NCBI GenBank assembly: GCA_902601455.1
Contig: CACKNC010000001.1
Location: 344,240 to 408,239 of the forward strand
DNA length: 64,000 bases
Origin: an uncultured Alphaproteobacteria bacterium
GTDB taxonomy: Bacteria; Pseudomonadota; Alphaproteobacteria; HIMB59; GCA-002718135
Reading direction: 5' to 3'
The notes below the pieces were generated by a model. That model searched no databases. It was not told where the DNA came from and saw only the letters and a program-made list of their open reading frames with translations. Both the position numbers and the translations under genes were made by a program. Below, in pieces: positions 18,942 through 28,498 of this stretch. The first letter of the stretch is position 1. Each line of letters opens with the position of its first letter.

Positions 18942-19796
18942 ATGTCAGATTTAAGTTTAATAAAAGAATTACGAGAAAAAACTGGAGCTGGATTTCTAGA
19001 TTGTAAAAATGCTTTAAATGAAAATAATAATGATATTAATCTATCTATCGACTCTCTTCGAACGAAAGGTTTAGCTAAAGCTAATAAAAAATCATCTAGA
19101 GAAGCAAAAGAGGGTGCAGTGGGTTTTTTTAGTAATGAAAATATTACCGTAATATTAAAAATTAACTCAGAAACTGATTTTTCAGCAAAAAGTGATACAT
19201 TTTTGGATTTTTTAGATCTAATTGGTGAAATTGCACTTAAAAAAAATGATCCTAATCTTAGTTTAAAGACCTTAATGGAAATTAAAGAAAATAATAAAAG
19301 TGTTTCTGATCTTTTAACTGAAATGATTGCAAAAATTGGTGAAAATTTATTAATAAGTGATCTAAAAGTTTATGATAACAATTCATTAAGAACTAACCAT
19401 TATATACATAATCCATACAGGACAAATATAGGAAAGATTGTATCCACTATATTTTTCTCAAGTGAAACTATAAATGAAAATATTTCTAGTTTTTCAAAAA
19501 ATTTATGTATGCACATTGCAGCTTCAAAACCAGAAGCTATGGATGTAAATGATTTATCACCTGATTTAATTGCAAATGAGAAAAAAATACAACAAGAAAT
19601 GATTAAAGATTCTGGTAAACCATCAAATGTAATTGAAAAAATATTAGAAGGAAAGATGAAAAAATTTTATAGTGAAGTTACTTTATTAAATCAAAATTTT
19701 GTTATAGATCCTGATAAAACTATCCAATTAGCAATCAGTGAATTCAAATCATCTCATAAATTTGATCTTAAAAATTATGCATTAATGTCTTTGTGA
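18942..19796 (+). CDS. tsf: Translation elongation factor Ts
   Basis: Guanine nucleotide exchange factor for EF-Tu. 284 residues, with the N-terminal UBA-like domain (LIKELREKTGAGFLDCKNAL) and the EF-Tu contact motif SETDFSAKSD (family TDFVA) near residue 80. The two core subdomains follow. A good ribosome binding site TAGGAG precedes the ATG. It abuts pyrH with one base between. Confidence 0.95.
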   Translation: MSDLSLIKELREKTGAGFLDCKNALNENNNDINLSIDSLRTKGLAKANKKSSREAKEGAVGFFSNENITVILKINSETDFSAKSDTFLDFLDLIGEIALKKNDPNLSLKTLMEIKENNKSVSDLLTEMIAKIGENLLISDLKVYDNNSLRTNHYIHNPYRTNIGKIVSTIFFSSETINENISSFSKNLCMHIAASKPEAMDVNDLSPDLIANEKKIQQEMIKDSGKPSNVIEKILEGKMKKFYSEVTLLNQNFVIDPDKTIQLAISEFKSSHKFDLKNYALMSL

Positions 19797-19797
19797 T

Positions 19798-20499
19798 ATG
19801 AAGGAAAGGATACTGATTAAATTATCTGGAGAGGCATTAATGGGAGACTCTGGATATGGAATAGACGTATCTACTATAAATTTTATTTCTAAAGAAATAA
19901 AGAAGATCGCTAGCTTAGACTATGAAATCTGTTTGATAATTGGAGGTGGTAATATTTTTAGGGGAGTTAAAGGGGCCTCACAAGGTATTGATCGTTCTAC
20001 TTCTGATTATATGGGCATGTTAGCAACTGTAATGAATGCCTTATCTCTTCAAAGCTGTTTAGAACAGATTGATTTACCCACTAGAGTACAATCTGCAATT
20101 TCAATGTCACAAATTGCTGAGCCGTATATAAAAAGAAAGGCTGTTAGGCATTTGGAAAAAAATAGAATAGTTATATTTGCTGCAGGAACTGGAAATCCAT
20201 TTTTCTCAACGGATACTGCCGCTTCTTTAAGAGCGTCTGAAATGAGTTGCTCAAAAATAATAAAAGCGACAAAAGTAAATGGGATTTATAATAAAGATCC
20301 AAATATCTACCAAGATGCAAAACTAATAAAAAATATCACTTATTCAGAAGTTATAACAAAAAATTTAAGAGTTATGGATTTAACAGCAATAAGTCTGGCA
20401 AAAGAGTCTAATATCCCCATATATATAACAAATATTTTTGAAGAAGATTCTCTTATTAGATCTTTGAAAGAACAAGGAAATTATAGTAAGATAAATTAA
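19798..20499 (+). CDS. pyrH: Uridylate kinase (UMP kinase)
   Basis: Phosphorylates UMP to UDP in pyrimidine nucleotide synthesis; hexameric amino-acid-kinase fold. The N-terminal ILIKLSGEALMG motif, the GGGNIFRG motif and the FAAGTGNPFFSTDTAA segment are all present in order. 233 residues, usual size. It sits between tsf and frr as in most proteobacteria, with one- and two-base spacers. Confidence 0.96.
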   Translation: MKERILIKLSGEALMGDSGYGIDVSTINFISKEIKKIASLDYEICLIIGGGNIFRGVKGASQGIDRSTSDYMGMLATVMNALSLQSCLEQIDLPTRVQSAISMSQIAEPYIKRKAVRHLEKNRIVIFAAGTGNPFFSTDTAASLRASEMSCSKIIKATKVNGIYNKDPNIYQDAKLIKNITYSEVITKNLRVMDLTAISLAKESNIPIYITNIFEEDSLIRSLKEQGNYSKIN

Positions 20500-20501
20500 A
20501 T

Positions 20502-21050
20502 ATGAATTTAGATGAGCTAAAAATTAAAATGGACAACTCTATTCAACATCTTGAAAAAGAGTTTCATACAATAAGAACATCAAGAGCAAATCCAACAATG
20601 TTAGAAAATATTTTTGTTGACGCTTATGGATCTAAAACTCCGTTAAATCAATTAGGTAACATATCAAGTCCAGAACCAAGCATGCTTACGATACAGGTAT
20701 GGGATACAAGTCTTTTAAAAAACATAGAAAATTCAATATTAGAATCTAACCTTGGTATTAATCCTCAAACAGATGGTTCTTTAATTAGATTGCCAGTACC
20801 TAAATTAAGTGAAGAAAGAAGAAATGAATTGTCAAAGGTAGCATCTCAGTATGCCGAAAACTCAAAAATATCAATTAGAAATGTAAGAAGAGATTTTATT
20901 GAAATAAAAAAAAATGAAAAAAAAGAATCAGTAATATCAGAAGATGAATTAAAAAAATTTTTAACAGAAGCACAAAATTATACAGATCAATACATTGCTA
21001 ATATAGAAAAAATATTAGAGCAAAAAAAAGAAGATATATTGAAAGTTTAA
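20502..21050 (+). CDS. frr: Ribosome recycling factor
   Basis: Splits post-termination ribosomes together with EF-G. 182 residues in a three-helix bundle. Conserved TIRTSRANPTMLE near residue 25, WDTSLLKNIENSI near residue 65, and IRNVRRDFIEIKKNEKK near residue 128 are clear. It follows pyrH after 2 bases. The next gene begins with a TTG one base after its stop. Confidence 0.96.
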   Translation: MNLDELKIKMDNSIQHLEKEFHTIRTSRANPTMLENIFVDAYGSKTPLNQLGNISSPEPSMLTIQVWDTSLLKNIENSILESNLGINPQTDGSLIRLPVPKLSEERRNELSKVASQYAENSKISIRNVRRDFIEIKKNEKKESVISEDELKKFLTEAQNYTDQYIANIEKILEQKKEDILKV

Positions 21051-21051
21051 C

Positions 21052-21741
21052 TTGTCAAAAAGTAATAAGCTAGAACATGTTGCTTTTATCCTAGATGGTA
21101 ATAAGAGGTGGTCAAAAAAAAATAATGTTTCTCTAAAAGCTGCATATAAAGAAGGTTTAAAAAATATACTTAATTTGATAAATTATTCTCTTGATATTAA
21201 ATTAAGATATTTAACGCTTTACACTTTATCTTCAGAAAATATTAAAAGAAAATCAATAAATAATATATTTGAAGTGATATATGACGATTTTTCATTTTTT
21301 TTTGAAAAAATAATAAAAGAAAAAAAAGTAAGAATTAATGTAATAGGTTCAAGAATTAATCTTCCTTCTAAAATATTAAATTTAATAAACCATTGTGAAA
21401 TGAATACAGAAAAAAATTCAGACTTATGTCTTAATCTAGCATTTAATTATGGCTTTAAAGATGAGATAAAAGAAGTTTTAAAAAAAATTAATAATTCAAA
21501 TAATAAAATAAATTTAGATAAAGACTCAGAAATAAGAAAATTATTTTATATTGGAGATATAGTAGATCCAGATATTTTAATTAGAACAGGTGGTGAAAAG
21601 AGATTAAGTAATTTTCTAATGTTTAATCTAACATATACTGAAATATTTTTTATAAATACTTTATGGCCTGATTTTTCATTTAATGAGTATCTAGAAATTA
21701 TTAGCAGTTATCAAAAAATTTCGAGAAGATATGGTTTATAA
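21052..21741 (+). CDS. uppS: Isoprenyl transferase (undecaprenyl diphosphate synthase family)
   Basis: Makes the C55 lipid carrier for peptidoglycan and polysaccharide synthesis from FPP and IPP. Motifs: catalytic Asp in ILDGNKRWSKK (residues 14-24; the family norm is DGNGRW), LTLYTLSSENIKR, RTGGEKRLSNF and WPDF. 229 residues, slightly short. The usual GHxxG after the first motif reads AAYKEG here, so the conserved His appears replaced by Tyr. TTG start at 21052, chosen because it directly follows frr and gives the right N-terminus. It overlaps cdsA by 11 bases. Confidence 0.9.
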   Translation: MSKSNKLEHVAFILDGNKRWSKKNNVSLKAAYKEGLKNILNLINYSLDIKLRYLTLYTLSSENIKRKSINNIFEVIYDDFSFFFEKIIKEKKVRINVIGSRINLPSKILNLINHCEMNTEKNSDLCLNLAFNYGFKDEIKEVLKKINNSNNKINLDKDSEIRKLFYIGDIVDPDILIRTGGEKRLSNFLMFNLTYTEIFFINTLWPDFSFNEYLEIISSYQKISRRYGL

Positions 21742-22357
21742 TAATTTTGTATTAAGGTCTTTAATCTCAATCATTTTAATAATGATATTATTTGTATCAT
21801 TACAGAATGTAAATATACTTTATGTATTTGGAATTTTAATTTATTCTATAATTTTTATAGAAATTATAAAAAATTTTCATAATAATTTATTAATTATATT
21901 AGTTTATTTATTTACTTCTTTAATATGTTTTAATTTATATATTTTACTATTTTATAATGAAATTATATTTTTACATTTAATATATACTGTAGTAATGTTT
22001 GATACTGCTTGTTATTTATTTGGATCTCTTTTTGGTAAAAATATTATATTCAGTAAAATTAGTCCCAAAAAAACTTATGAAGGTTTTTTTGGGGGAGTTC
22101 TTTTTACTAATTTATTATATTTTATTATCTTTTCCTTTTTTAATAACCCTAATTTCAATCATATAAATATCTTAATGCTAAACACATTAATTTTATCATC
22201 TTTTTTTGGTGATTTGATTCAATCTATTTTCAAAAGAAAAAATAATTTAAAGGAATCAAGTAATTTTTTGCCAGGTCATGGTGGATTTTTCGATAGGTTT
22301 GATAGTCTTTTATTTTCAATAATTGTTTTATTTGTTTATCAGTTCTTTTTTTTATGA
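21731..22357 (+). CDS. cdsA: Phosphatidate cytidylyltransferase
   Basis: Makes CDP-diacylglycerol, precursor of phosphatidylglycerol and phosphatidylethanolamine. 208 residues, shorter than the typical 260-280, with about six hydrophobic helices. The C-terminal family signature is recognisable: SIFKRKN, then ESSNFLPGHGGFFDRFDS. At the position where the family has KD, this protein has KE (residues about 174-175), a conservative change at a metal-site acidic residue. Overlaps uppS by 11 bases and dxr by 4. Confidence 0.9.
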   Translation: MVYNNFVLRSLISIILIMILFVSLQNVNILYVFGILIYSIIFIEIIKNFHNNLLIILVYLFTSLICFNLYILLFYNEIIFLHLIYTVVMFDTACYLFGSLFGKNIIFSKISPKKTYEGFFGGVLFTNLLYFIIFSFFNNPNFNHINILMLNTLILSSFFGDLIQSIFKRKNNLKESSNFLPGHGGFFDRFDSLLFSIIVLFVYQFFFL

Positions 22358-23505
22358 AAATTAATATATACGGAAGCACTGGGACAATTGGTACAAAGTC
22401 TTTAGATTTAATAAATAGATATTTTCCTAAAATAGTTGTTAATTTATTGTGTGCTAACAATAATGTATCAAAACTAATTAGACAAATTAACCAATACAAA
22501 CCTAAATATGTTTATTTAAATAATATTAGTAAATACAAATTACTGAAATCAAAAATTCCTACTAGTACTAAGATTTTAAATTATAATGAATTAAAAGCAT
22601 TACTAAAAGATACTAAATCAGATTTTTCAATTTTAGCTATTTCTGGTTACAAATCTCTTAATTATTTTGAATTAATATTAAAAAATACAAATTTATTAGG
22701 TCTTGTAAATAAAGAATCAATTGTATCAGCCGGTCATTTATTAAATAATTATAGTAAAAAACAAAGAGAGAAAATATATCCATTAGACTCTGAGCATTTT
22801 TCTTTATTTAATTTTTTTCAAAATAATAAATCTAATCAAGTTGAAGAATTAATATTAACTGCATCTGGAGGACCTTTTCTAGGCAATAAATTTTCATCTT
22901 TATCTAAAGTTACTTTTAAGGAGGCTGCAAATCATCCAAAATGGAAAATGGGATATAAAAACAGCATAGACTCAGCTACATTAGTAAATAAATGTTTAGA
23001 ACTAATTGAAGCTCACTATTTGTTTAATATTCCATTTGATAAATTGAATATTATAATTCATCCAGAATCTAAGGTACATGCCATTATTAAAAATAAAAAT
23101 TATTTATACAATATGATTTATTTTCATAATGATATGAGTATCCCATTATTTCATTTTATTAATCAAAATTTTAAAAAAAATTTAGACAATAACAATTATT
23201 TATTCAATAATAGTGAAACTTTGCGTTTTTACAATGTTAAGAGAACTGAATTTCCTATATTTTCTTTTTTTAAAAATTTAGATAAAAGTAATCCATCAAA
23301 TTTAATCAGATTTAACATAGCTAATGAGTTGGCTGTTAACTTATTTAAGAAAAAAGAAATTAAATACACAGATATTTATAAAATTATAGTAAATATTACA
23401 TCTTTAAATTTGAATTATAAATTAAACACTATTAAAGATATAGTTGAATATCATGAATATCTTGAGCATAAAATATATGAAATCAATTATAAATCATTCT
23501 TATAA
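22354..23505 (+). CDS. dxr: 1-deoxy-D-xylulose 5-phosphate reductoisomerase
   Basis: Second step of the MEP isoprenoid pathway; NADPH-dependent rearrangement of DXP to MEP. 383 residues. Visible motifs: NADPH-binding GSTGTIGTKSLDL at the N-terminus, LVNKESIVSAG, PLDSEHFSLFNF, LTASGGPF, and NHPKWKMGYKNSIDSATLVN near residue 195. The pathway partners IspD and IspF are fused at 51122-52261. The gene runs 29 bases into bamA; no rseP gene intervenes, although rseP usually lies here. Confidence 0.95.
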   Translation: MKINIYGSTGTIGTKSLDLINRYFPKIVVNLLCANNNVSKLIRQINQYKPKYVYLNNISKYKLLKSKIPTSTKILNYNELKALLKDTKSDFSILAISGYKSLNYFELILKNTNLLGLVNKESIVSAGHLLNNYSKKQREKIYPLDSEHFSLFNFFQNNKSNQVEELILTASGGPFLGNKFSSLSKVTFKEAANHPKWKMGYKNSIDSATLVNKCLELIEAHYLFNIPFDKLNIIIHPESKVHAIIKNKNYLYNMIYFHNDMSIPLFHFINQNFKKNLDNNNYLFNNSETLRFYNVKRTEFPIFSFFKNLDKSNPSNLIRFNIANELAVNLFKKKEIKYTDIYKIIVNITSLNLNYKLNTIKDIVEYHEYLEHKIYEINYKSFL

Positions 23506-25729
23506 TTTTATTTTTATTATTATTTTATTTATATCAATTACATCACACTTAAATGCCAGAGAAGTAATTATTTCTGGTAACGATTATTCTAGTGATAATG
23601 TTATTTTAAGTATTATTGGAGATATACCTGACTCAGATGATAAAACAAAATCAAACTACATATTAAAGGAACTCAATAATTCTGGACTATTTAAATCTGT
23701 GGAAGTTCAATTTAATTTTAATCAAATACTTATTAAAATTGAGGAATATCCTTCTATTAACAAAATATATTACACAAATAATGAAAGATTAAAAGATGAG
23801 CAAATTGATGAAATAATAAAAGAGTTAGGTATCTTTACGCTTTCAGATAGAAATATTTCTATACTTACTGAAGAACTTACAAAAATTTATCAATCATTTG
23901 GATATAATAATATTAAAATTCAAAATAGATCTGAAATTTTATCAAATAAATCTGCAAACTTTTTTTTAGAATTTAATGAAGGAAAAATAACTAAGATAAA
24001 ACAAATCAATATTATAGGAAATGCTAATTTTGATGACTCTCTAATTAGATCTAAAATTAAGTCAAAAACAAAAAAATTGACAAATATTTTTGCTAATAAC
24101 AATTTCAAATTATTTCAAATAGAAAATGACATTATTAGAATTCAAAACTTTTACAAATCTGAAGGATATAAAGATATTGAGATTGAGTTTGATATTGAGT
24201 ATTTTGTAAACAATAAAGTAACTATTAATTTCAATATTAATGAAGGTGATAAATATTACTTCTCTTCTCTAAAGATCAAGAATGAACTAAAAAATAATCA
24301 AAATTATAATGATACCTTAATTGATTATGCCAATTCAAAATCAAACTTTTCCAAAAATCATTATAACCTAGATAAACTTGACCTTATTGAAGTTGAAATC
24401 TCACAACTACTAGAATTATCAGGTGAGAAGTTTTTTGAAATTAAAATATTTGAAAAAATCAATAAAGAAAAAGTTGATATTCTTTACCAAATACTTCCAA
24501 CCAAACCTGAATATGTTAATCAAATCAATATATCTGGAAATACAAGGACTTATGATTATGTTATCAGAAGGGAACTTGATATTTCAGAAGGCGATCCTAT
24601 TAATGAAACTAAAATAAAAAGCATAAACAAAAAATTAAATAGACTCTCTTTATTTGAAACAGTTAGTATCGAAAAAGAGCTATCAGATAACGAGTCTAAA
24701 AATCTTGAAGTTATTGTTAAAGAAACACAAACAGGAACTTTTAACGTCGGTTTATCCGTTGGAACACTTGACGGTGCAAGTTTTGTTAGTGGTTTAAAAG
24801 AAAGAAATATTAATGGAACAGGAAGATCTCTTGAATTTTTAATAAATACTAGCGAAGATAATCGAGCTTTTACTTTAAGTACTAAAGAAAAATTCGCATT
24901 AAATAATAAAATTGATCATAAATATTCAACTATATATGGTGAAAATGATTTTACTAAATCTAAATCATATAAATTACATACATTAAATCTAGATACCGAA
25001 TTTAATTATGATCTATTTGATAATCTGAACCACAATTTTGGTGTGGGATACACTTTAAAAGATTATATCATCACTGATCAATCGACTGTTGAAGATAACA
25101 TAGCTAAATCATCAGGTGGGAGTATTGCAATAAATATAAAAAATGAATTATCTTATAGTACCCTCAATTCATTTATTAAACCCACAAAAGGAAATTATAT
25201 TTATTTAGGAAACTTTATTGAGTCACCCTCAAGCTCTACTAATGGGTATATCAAAAATACTATTACAGGGAAAAAATTCACTCAAATAAACGATAGTATT
25301 TATTCAGTACAAGCACGTTTAGGTAATATTGTCTCACTTAATGATAATGAAATTTTATCAGATAATAAGTTTTCCTTAGGTGGCAGATGGTTAAGAGGGT
25401 TTGATAACTTTGGGGCTGGCCCAAGAAATTCTAGAACAGCATATATTGGGGGGAATAATTTAATTGTTACAAAATTTGATTACTCAAGACCATTAACACT
25501 TAATGAACAAAATCCTATCTATTTAAATTTATTTAATGATTATGGGTTATTGTGGGAGAATAAAAATAATGTAACTTTTTCAGATGAATCTCTAAGATCT
25601 TCTTACGGGTTTGGTTTCAACTTTTATTCACCTATTGGCCCAATTGGATTTACATGGGGTTTCCCATTATCTGATAAAGATTATGATATAAAAAGAATGT
25701 TTATGTTTACTGTTGGTAACTTAAATTGA
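23477..25729 (+). CDS. bamA: Outer membrane protein assembly factor BamA
   Basis: Central barrel of the BAM complex that inserts outer membrane proteins. I start at the ATG 23477 because it gives a clean signal peptide (MKSIINHSYN then a hydrophobic core, cleavage near SHLNA, residue 27); two upstream in-frame ATGs would spoil it. Five POTRA repeats fill about residues 28-420, then a 16-strand barrel. The barrel RGF motif is seen in GGRWLRGFDNFGAGPR. About 750 residues, normal. It overlaps dxr by 29 bases and skp by 4. Confidence 0.94.
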   Translation: MKSIINHSYNFIFIIILFISITSHLNAREVIISGNDYSSDNVILSIIGDIPDSDDKTKSNYILKELNNSGLFKSVEVQFNFNQILIKIEEYPSINKIYYTNNERLKDEQIDEIIKELGIFTLSDRNISILTEELTKIYQSFGYNNIKIQNRSEILSNKSANFFLEFNEGKITKIKQINIIGNANFDDSLIRSKIKSKTKKLTNIFANNNFKLFQIENDIIRIQNFYKSEGYKDIEIEFDIEYFVNNKVTINFNINEGDKYYFSSLKIKNELKNNQNYNDTLIDYANSKSNFSKNHYNLDKLDLIEVEISQLLELSGEKFFEIKIFEKINKEKVDILYQILPTKPEYVNQINISGNTRTYDYVIRRELDISEGDPINETKIKSINKKLNRLSLFETVSIEKELSDNESKNLEVIVKETQTGTFNVGLSVGTLDGASFVSGLKERNINGTGRSLEFLINTSEDNRAFTLSTKEKFALNNKIDHKYSTIYGENDFTKSKSYKLHTLNLDTEFNYDLFDNLNHNFGVGYTLKDYIITDQSTVEDNIAKSSGGSIAINIKNELSYSTLNSFIKPTKGNYIYLGNFIESPSSSTNGYIKNTITGKKFTQINDSIYSVQARLGNIVSLNDNEILSDNKFSLGGRWLRGFDNFGAGPRNSRTAYIGGNNLIVTKFDYSRPLTLNEQNPIYLNLFNDYGLLWENKNNVTFSDESLRSSYGFGFNFYSPIGPIGFTWGFPLSDKDYDIKRMFMFTVGNLN

Positions 25730-26250
25730 GAATATATTTACCTATTTTTATTTTTTTATTTTTTCACTCTCACGCAGTTAATGCTACAGATATCAAAGTT
25801 GTTGATATTGATTTGTTAATAAATAAAAATGAAGATTTTATAAATTTAATTAAATTTATCGAAAATGACCAAATTGAACATAAAAAAAAATTTGAAAAAA
25901 CTGAAATTAAATTACAAGAAGATCTTAAAAATATCGATAATTCAAGATTAATTTTAGATCAAAATGAAATTGAAAATCAAATCCAAAATTATAATAATGA
26001 TTTAAATAGTTTTAATGATCTAATACAAAAATTTAATAATCATTATGAAAAACAATTAAATTTTTTAAAAAATAAAATATTGCAAACAATAGTAGAAATA
26101 TTAAAAAATTATGCGACTGAAAATAAAATTGATTTGATATTAGATACAAAAAGCTATATCATTGCCACCAATTCAATTAATATAACTGATGATATTTTAA
26201 TTGAGTTAAATAAAATAAAATTTGATATAGAATTTGAAAAGTATAAATAA
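25726..26250 (+). CDS. skp: OmpH/Skp-family periplasmic chaperone
   Basis: 174 residues from a TTG start inside the bamA end. It has a signal peptide (residues 1-20, ending HSHAVNA), a first beta strand DIKVVDIDLLI, a long charged coiled-coil segment (about residues 40-125), and a return strand IDLILDTKSYI, which is the Skp/OmpH layout. Role by family: periplasmic holdase for unfolded outer membrane proteins on the way to BAM. Position between bamA and lpxD is the classical one. Sequence identity is weak, so the call rests on architecture and context. Confidence 0.8.
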   Translation: MRIYLPIFIFLFFHSHAVNATDIKVVDIDLLINKNEDFINLIKFIENDQIEHKKKFEKTEIKLQEDLKNIDNSRLILDQNEIENQIQNYNNDLNSFNDLIQKFNNHYEKQLNFLKNKILQTIVEILKNYATENKIDLILDTKSYIIATNSINITDDILIELNKIKFDIEFEKYK

Positions 26251-27223
26251 TAAATCTTTTGAAGATATTAAAAATTATCTTAAAAATTTTAATATTAATT
26301 TAATATCAGATTTATCTGATGATGTTTGTTTTCAAAATTTAAAGTCAATAACACTTTCTTCTAATAATGATTTAACTTTTTTTAATAAAAATTCATCAAA
26401 TAATATAGCTATTAAAACAAATGCTAAGGCTTGCATTGTAAGTAAAGAAAATGCAAATTTATTGCCCGAAACAACTGCACCTATTATTGTTGAAGATGTT
26501 TATAAAGTTTTCTCAATTTTAACAAATTTTTTTATAAAAGAAAAAATTTCTACAGGAATTATTTCTTCTCATTCTTCAATTAATGATGATGTTAAGTTAG
26601 GAGAAAATGTTCAAATAGATCCATTCTCAACAATTAAAGAAAATTGTATAATAGGCAATAATGTAATTATTGGTTCTAATTCTACAATTGGTCCTAATGT
26701 TATTATTTCTGCAAATTCAATTATTCATTCAAATGTATCTTTATCATATTCAGAAATTGGTGTTAAATGTATTGTTAAATCTGGAGCTATTATTGGTGGT
26801 ACTGGTTTTGGTTTTGAACCTAAATCTAAAGTAAGAATTCAACATTCGGGAAAAGTTATTATTAAAAACAATTGTAATATTGGATCTAATACAACAATTG
26901 ATAGGGCAGTTTTTGATGAAACACACATTGATGATAATTGCTTTATTGATAATTTAGTTCAAATAGCTCACAATGTACGAATAGGGAAGGGTGCTATTAT
27001 TGCTGCACAAACAGGAATAGCAGGTAGCACAATAATAGGGGAAAATGTAGTTATTGGTGGTCAAGTTGGTGTTTCTGGACATTTATCAATTGGAAACAAT
27101 GTTACGATTGCCGCAAAAAGTGGAGTCACCAAAAATTTTGAAGATAATTCAACAATAGCAGGCTTTCCAGCGACTGATATAAAAAAGTGGAAAATTAGAA
27201 ATATTAAATTAAGTAAGTTATGA
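26234..27223 (+). CDS. lpxD: UDP-3-O-(3-hydroxyacyl)glucosamine N-acyltransferase
   Basis: Third committed step of lipid A synthesis. 329 residues: an N-terminal uridine-binding domain (about 1-100), a left-handed beta-helix of hexapeptide repeats (about 100-310), and a short C-terminal helix. The QIAHNVRIGKGAIIAAQTGIAGS region carries the catalytic His. TTG start at 26234, overlapping skp by 17 bases. An alternative start further in would cut the N-terminal domain. It overlaps fabZ by 4 bases. Confidence 0.94.
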   Translation: MKSINNKSFEDIKNYLKNFNINLISDLSDDVCFQNLKSITLSSNNDLTFFNKNSSNNIAIKTNAKACIVSKENANLLPETTAPIIVEDVYKVFSILTNFFIKEKISTGIISSHSSINDDVKLGENVQIDPFSTIKENCIIGNNVIIGSNSTIGPNVIISANSIIHSNVSLSYSEIGVKCIVKSGAIIGGTGFGFEPKSKVRIQHSGKVIIKNNCNIGSNTTIDRAVFDETHIDDNCFIDNLVQIAHNVRIGKGAIIAAQTGIAGSTIIGENVVIGGQVGVSGHLSIGNNVTIAAKSGVTKNFEDNSTIAGFPATDIKKWKIRNIKLSKL

Positions 27224-27657
27224 TGATTTTAAACATTGATGATATTAAAAAATTAATCCCACATAGGTCACCCTTTCTTTTTATTGAAGAATGCAAAATC
27301 ATACAAAGAGGGAAGATAGGAGAATCTTGTAGAACATTTTATGATAATGAATATTTTTTTGAAGGACATTTTCCTAACAATCCTATTGTGCCGGGCGTTG
27401 TTATTGTAGAAGCTATGGCCCAAACTGCTGGTGTTGTAGTTTCAGAAAATTTAACAAACAATAAAGATAAATCTGTGTTATTTATGAGTATTAATAAAGC
27501 TAAATTTAGAAAACCTGTTTTACCTAATTATAAAATTATGTTTTATGTCGAGATGATAAATAACATTAAAAATGTCTATAAATTCTTGGGAAAAGCATTT
27601 CACAATGATAGATTAGTATCTGAGTCAGAATTCTCTGCTATGATTACAAGTAAGTAA
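27220..27657 (+). CDS. fabZ: 3-hydroxyacyl-ACP dehydratase FabZ
   Basis: Dehydrates 3-hydroxyacyl-ACP in fatty acid elongation; the same substrates feed LpxA and LpxD. 145-residue hot-dog fold. Catalytic His50 and Glu64 lie in FEGHFPNNPIVPGVVIVEAM. Two adjacent ATG codons (27220 and 27223) could serve as start. Followed by a 55-base AT-rich gap in which I see no clear signal, then lpxA. Confidence 0.95.
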   Translation: MMILNIDDIKKLIPHRSPFLFIEECKIIQRGKIGESCRTFYDNEYFFEGHFPNNPIVPGVVIVEAMAQTAGVVVSENLTNNKDKSVLFMSINKAKFRKPVLPNYKIMFYVEMINNIKNVYKFLGKAFHNDRLVSESEFSAMITSK

Positions 27658-27712
27658 TAATTAGAAATAATATATTTATACAATTAATTTTTTTTTCTTT
27701 TAATAGTTGACT

Positions 27713-28498
27713 ATGTCAAATAATAGCAATTTTATATCTAATAAAGCTAAAATTCATAAAACTGTAAAAATAGGTCCATACTGCAATATTGGAGACAATG
27801 TAACAATCGGAAAAAATTGTGAACTTAAATCACATGTATCAATAACTGGACATACGATCATTGGAGAAAATAACATTTTTTATCCTTTTACATCCATTGG
27901 TTCTGAACCTCAGGATTTGAAATATGAAAATGAAAAAAGTTATTTGATAATTGGCAATAGTAATACCTTTAGAGAAAATGTAACTGTTAATCTAGGTACT
28001 AAAGGTGGAGGTTCTGAGACTTTAATAAAAAATAATTGTCTTTTTATGGTTGGATCGCATATTGCACATGACTGCATAATAAACTCTAATGCCATATTAG
28101 CAAACAATGCAACATTGGCAGGGCATGTTGAAATAGGAGAAAATGCAATAATTGGAGGCAATTCAGCTATTCATCAGTTTGTTCAAATAGGTAAATTTTC
28201 AATGATTGGAGGTATGAGTGGAGTCGAAAAAAATATTCTACCTTATGCTCTTTATATGGGTATAAGAACTGGCTTAAAGGGATTAAACTTAATTGGATTA
28301 AAAAGAAAAAATACAACTAATTCTGATATAAAATTAATTTCATCTTTTCTTAAAGATATTTTTAACAAAGAAAATTCTATTGAAATAAATATTAAAAATT
28401 TAGATAAAAAATATAAAAAAATTATTGAAATTCAAGAAATGTTAGAATTTATAAAAAAATCAAACAAAAGAGGAATTACATCATTAATTAATGAATAA
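27713..28498 (+). CDS. lpxA: UDP-N-acetylglucosamine O-acyltransferase
   Basis: First step of lipid A synthesis. About 261 residues; left-handed beta-helix of hexapeptide repeats over residues 1-185, then an alpha-helical C-terminal domain. The catalytic His motif is GSHIAHDCIINSNAILAN; HQFVQIG and MIGGMSGVEKN are also conserved. The ATG at 27713 is preferred to a TTG two codons upstream. It overlaps lpxI by 8 bases. Confidence 0.95.
   Translation: MSNNSNFISNKAKIHKTVKIGPYCNIGDNVTIGKNCELKSHVSITGHTIIGENNIFYPFTSIGSEPQDLKYENEKSYLIIGNSNTFRENVTVNLGTKGGGSETLIKNNCLFMVGSHIAHDCIINSNAILANNATLAGHVEIGENAIIGGNSAIHQFVQIGKFSMIGGMSGVEKNILPYALYMGIRTGLKGLNLIGLKRKNTTNSDIKLISSFLKDIFNKENSIEINIKNLDKKYKKIIEIQEMLEFIKKSNKRGITSLINE

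Noticed and set aside
23444-23476. Upstream ATG codons for bamA
   Set aside because: They add a charged segment before the signal peptide and lengthen the overlap with dxr.
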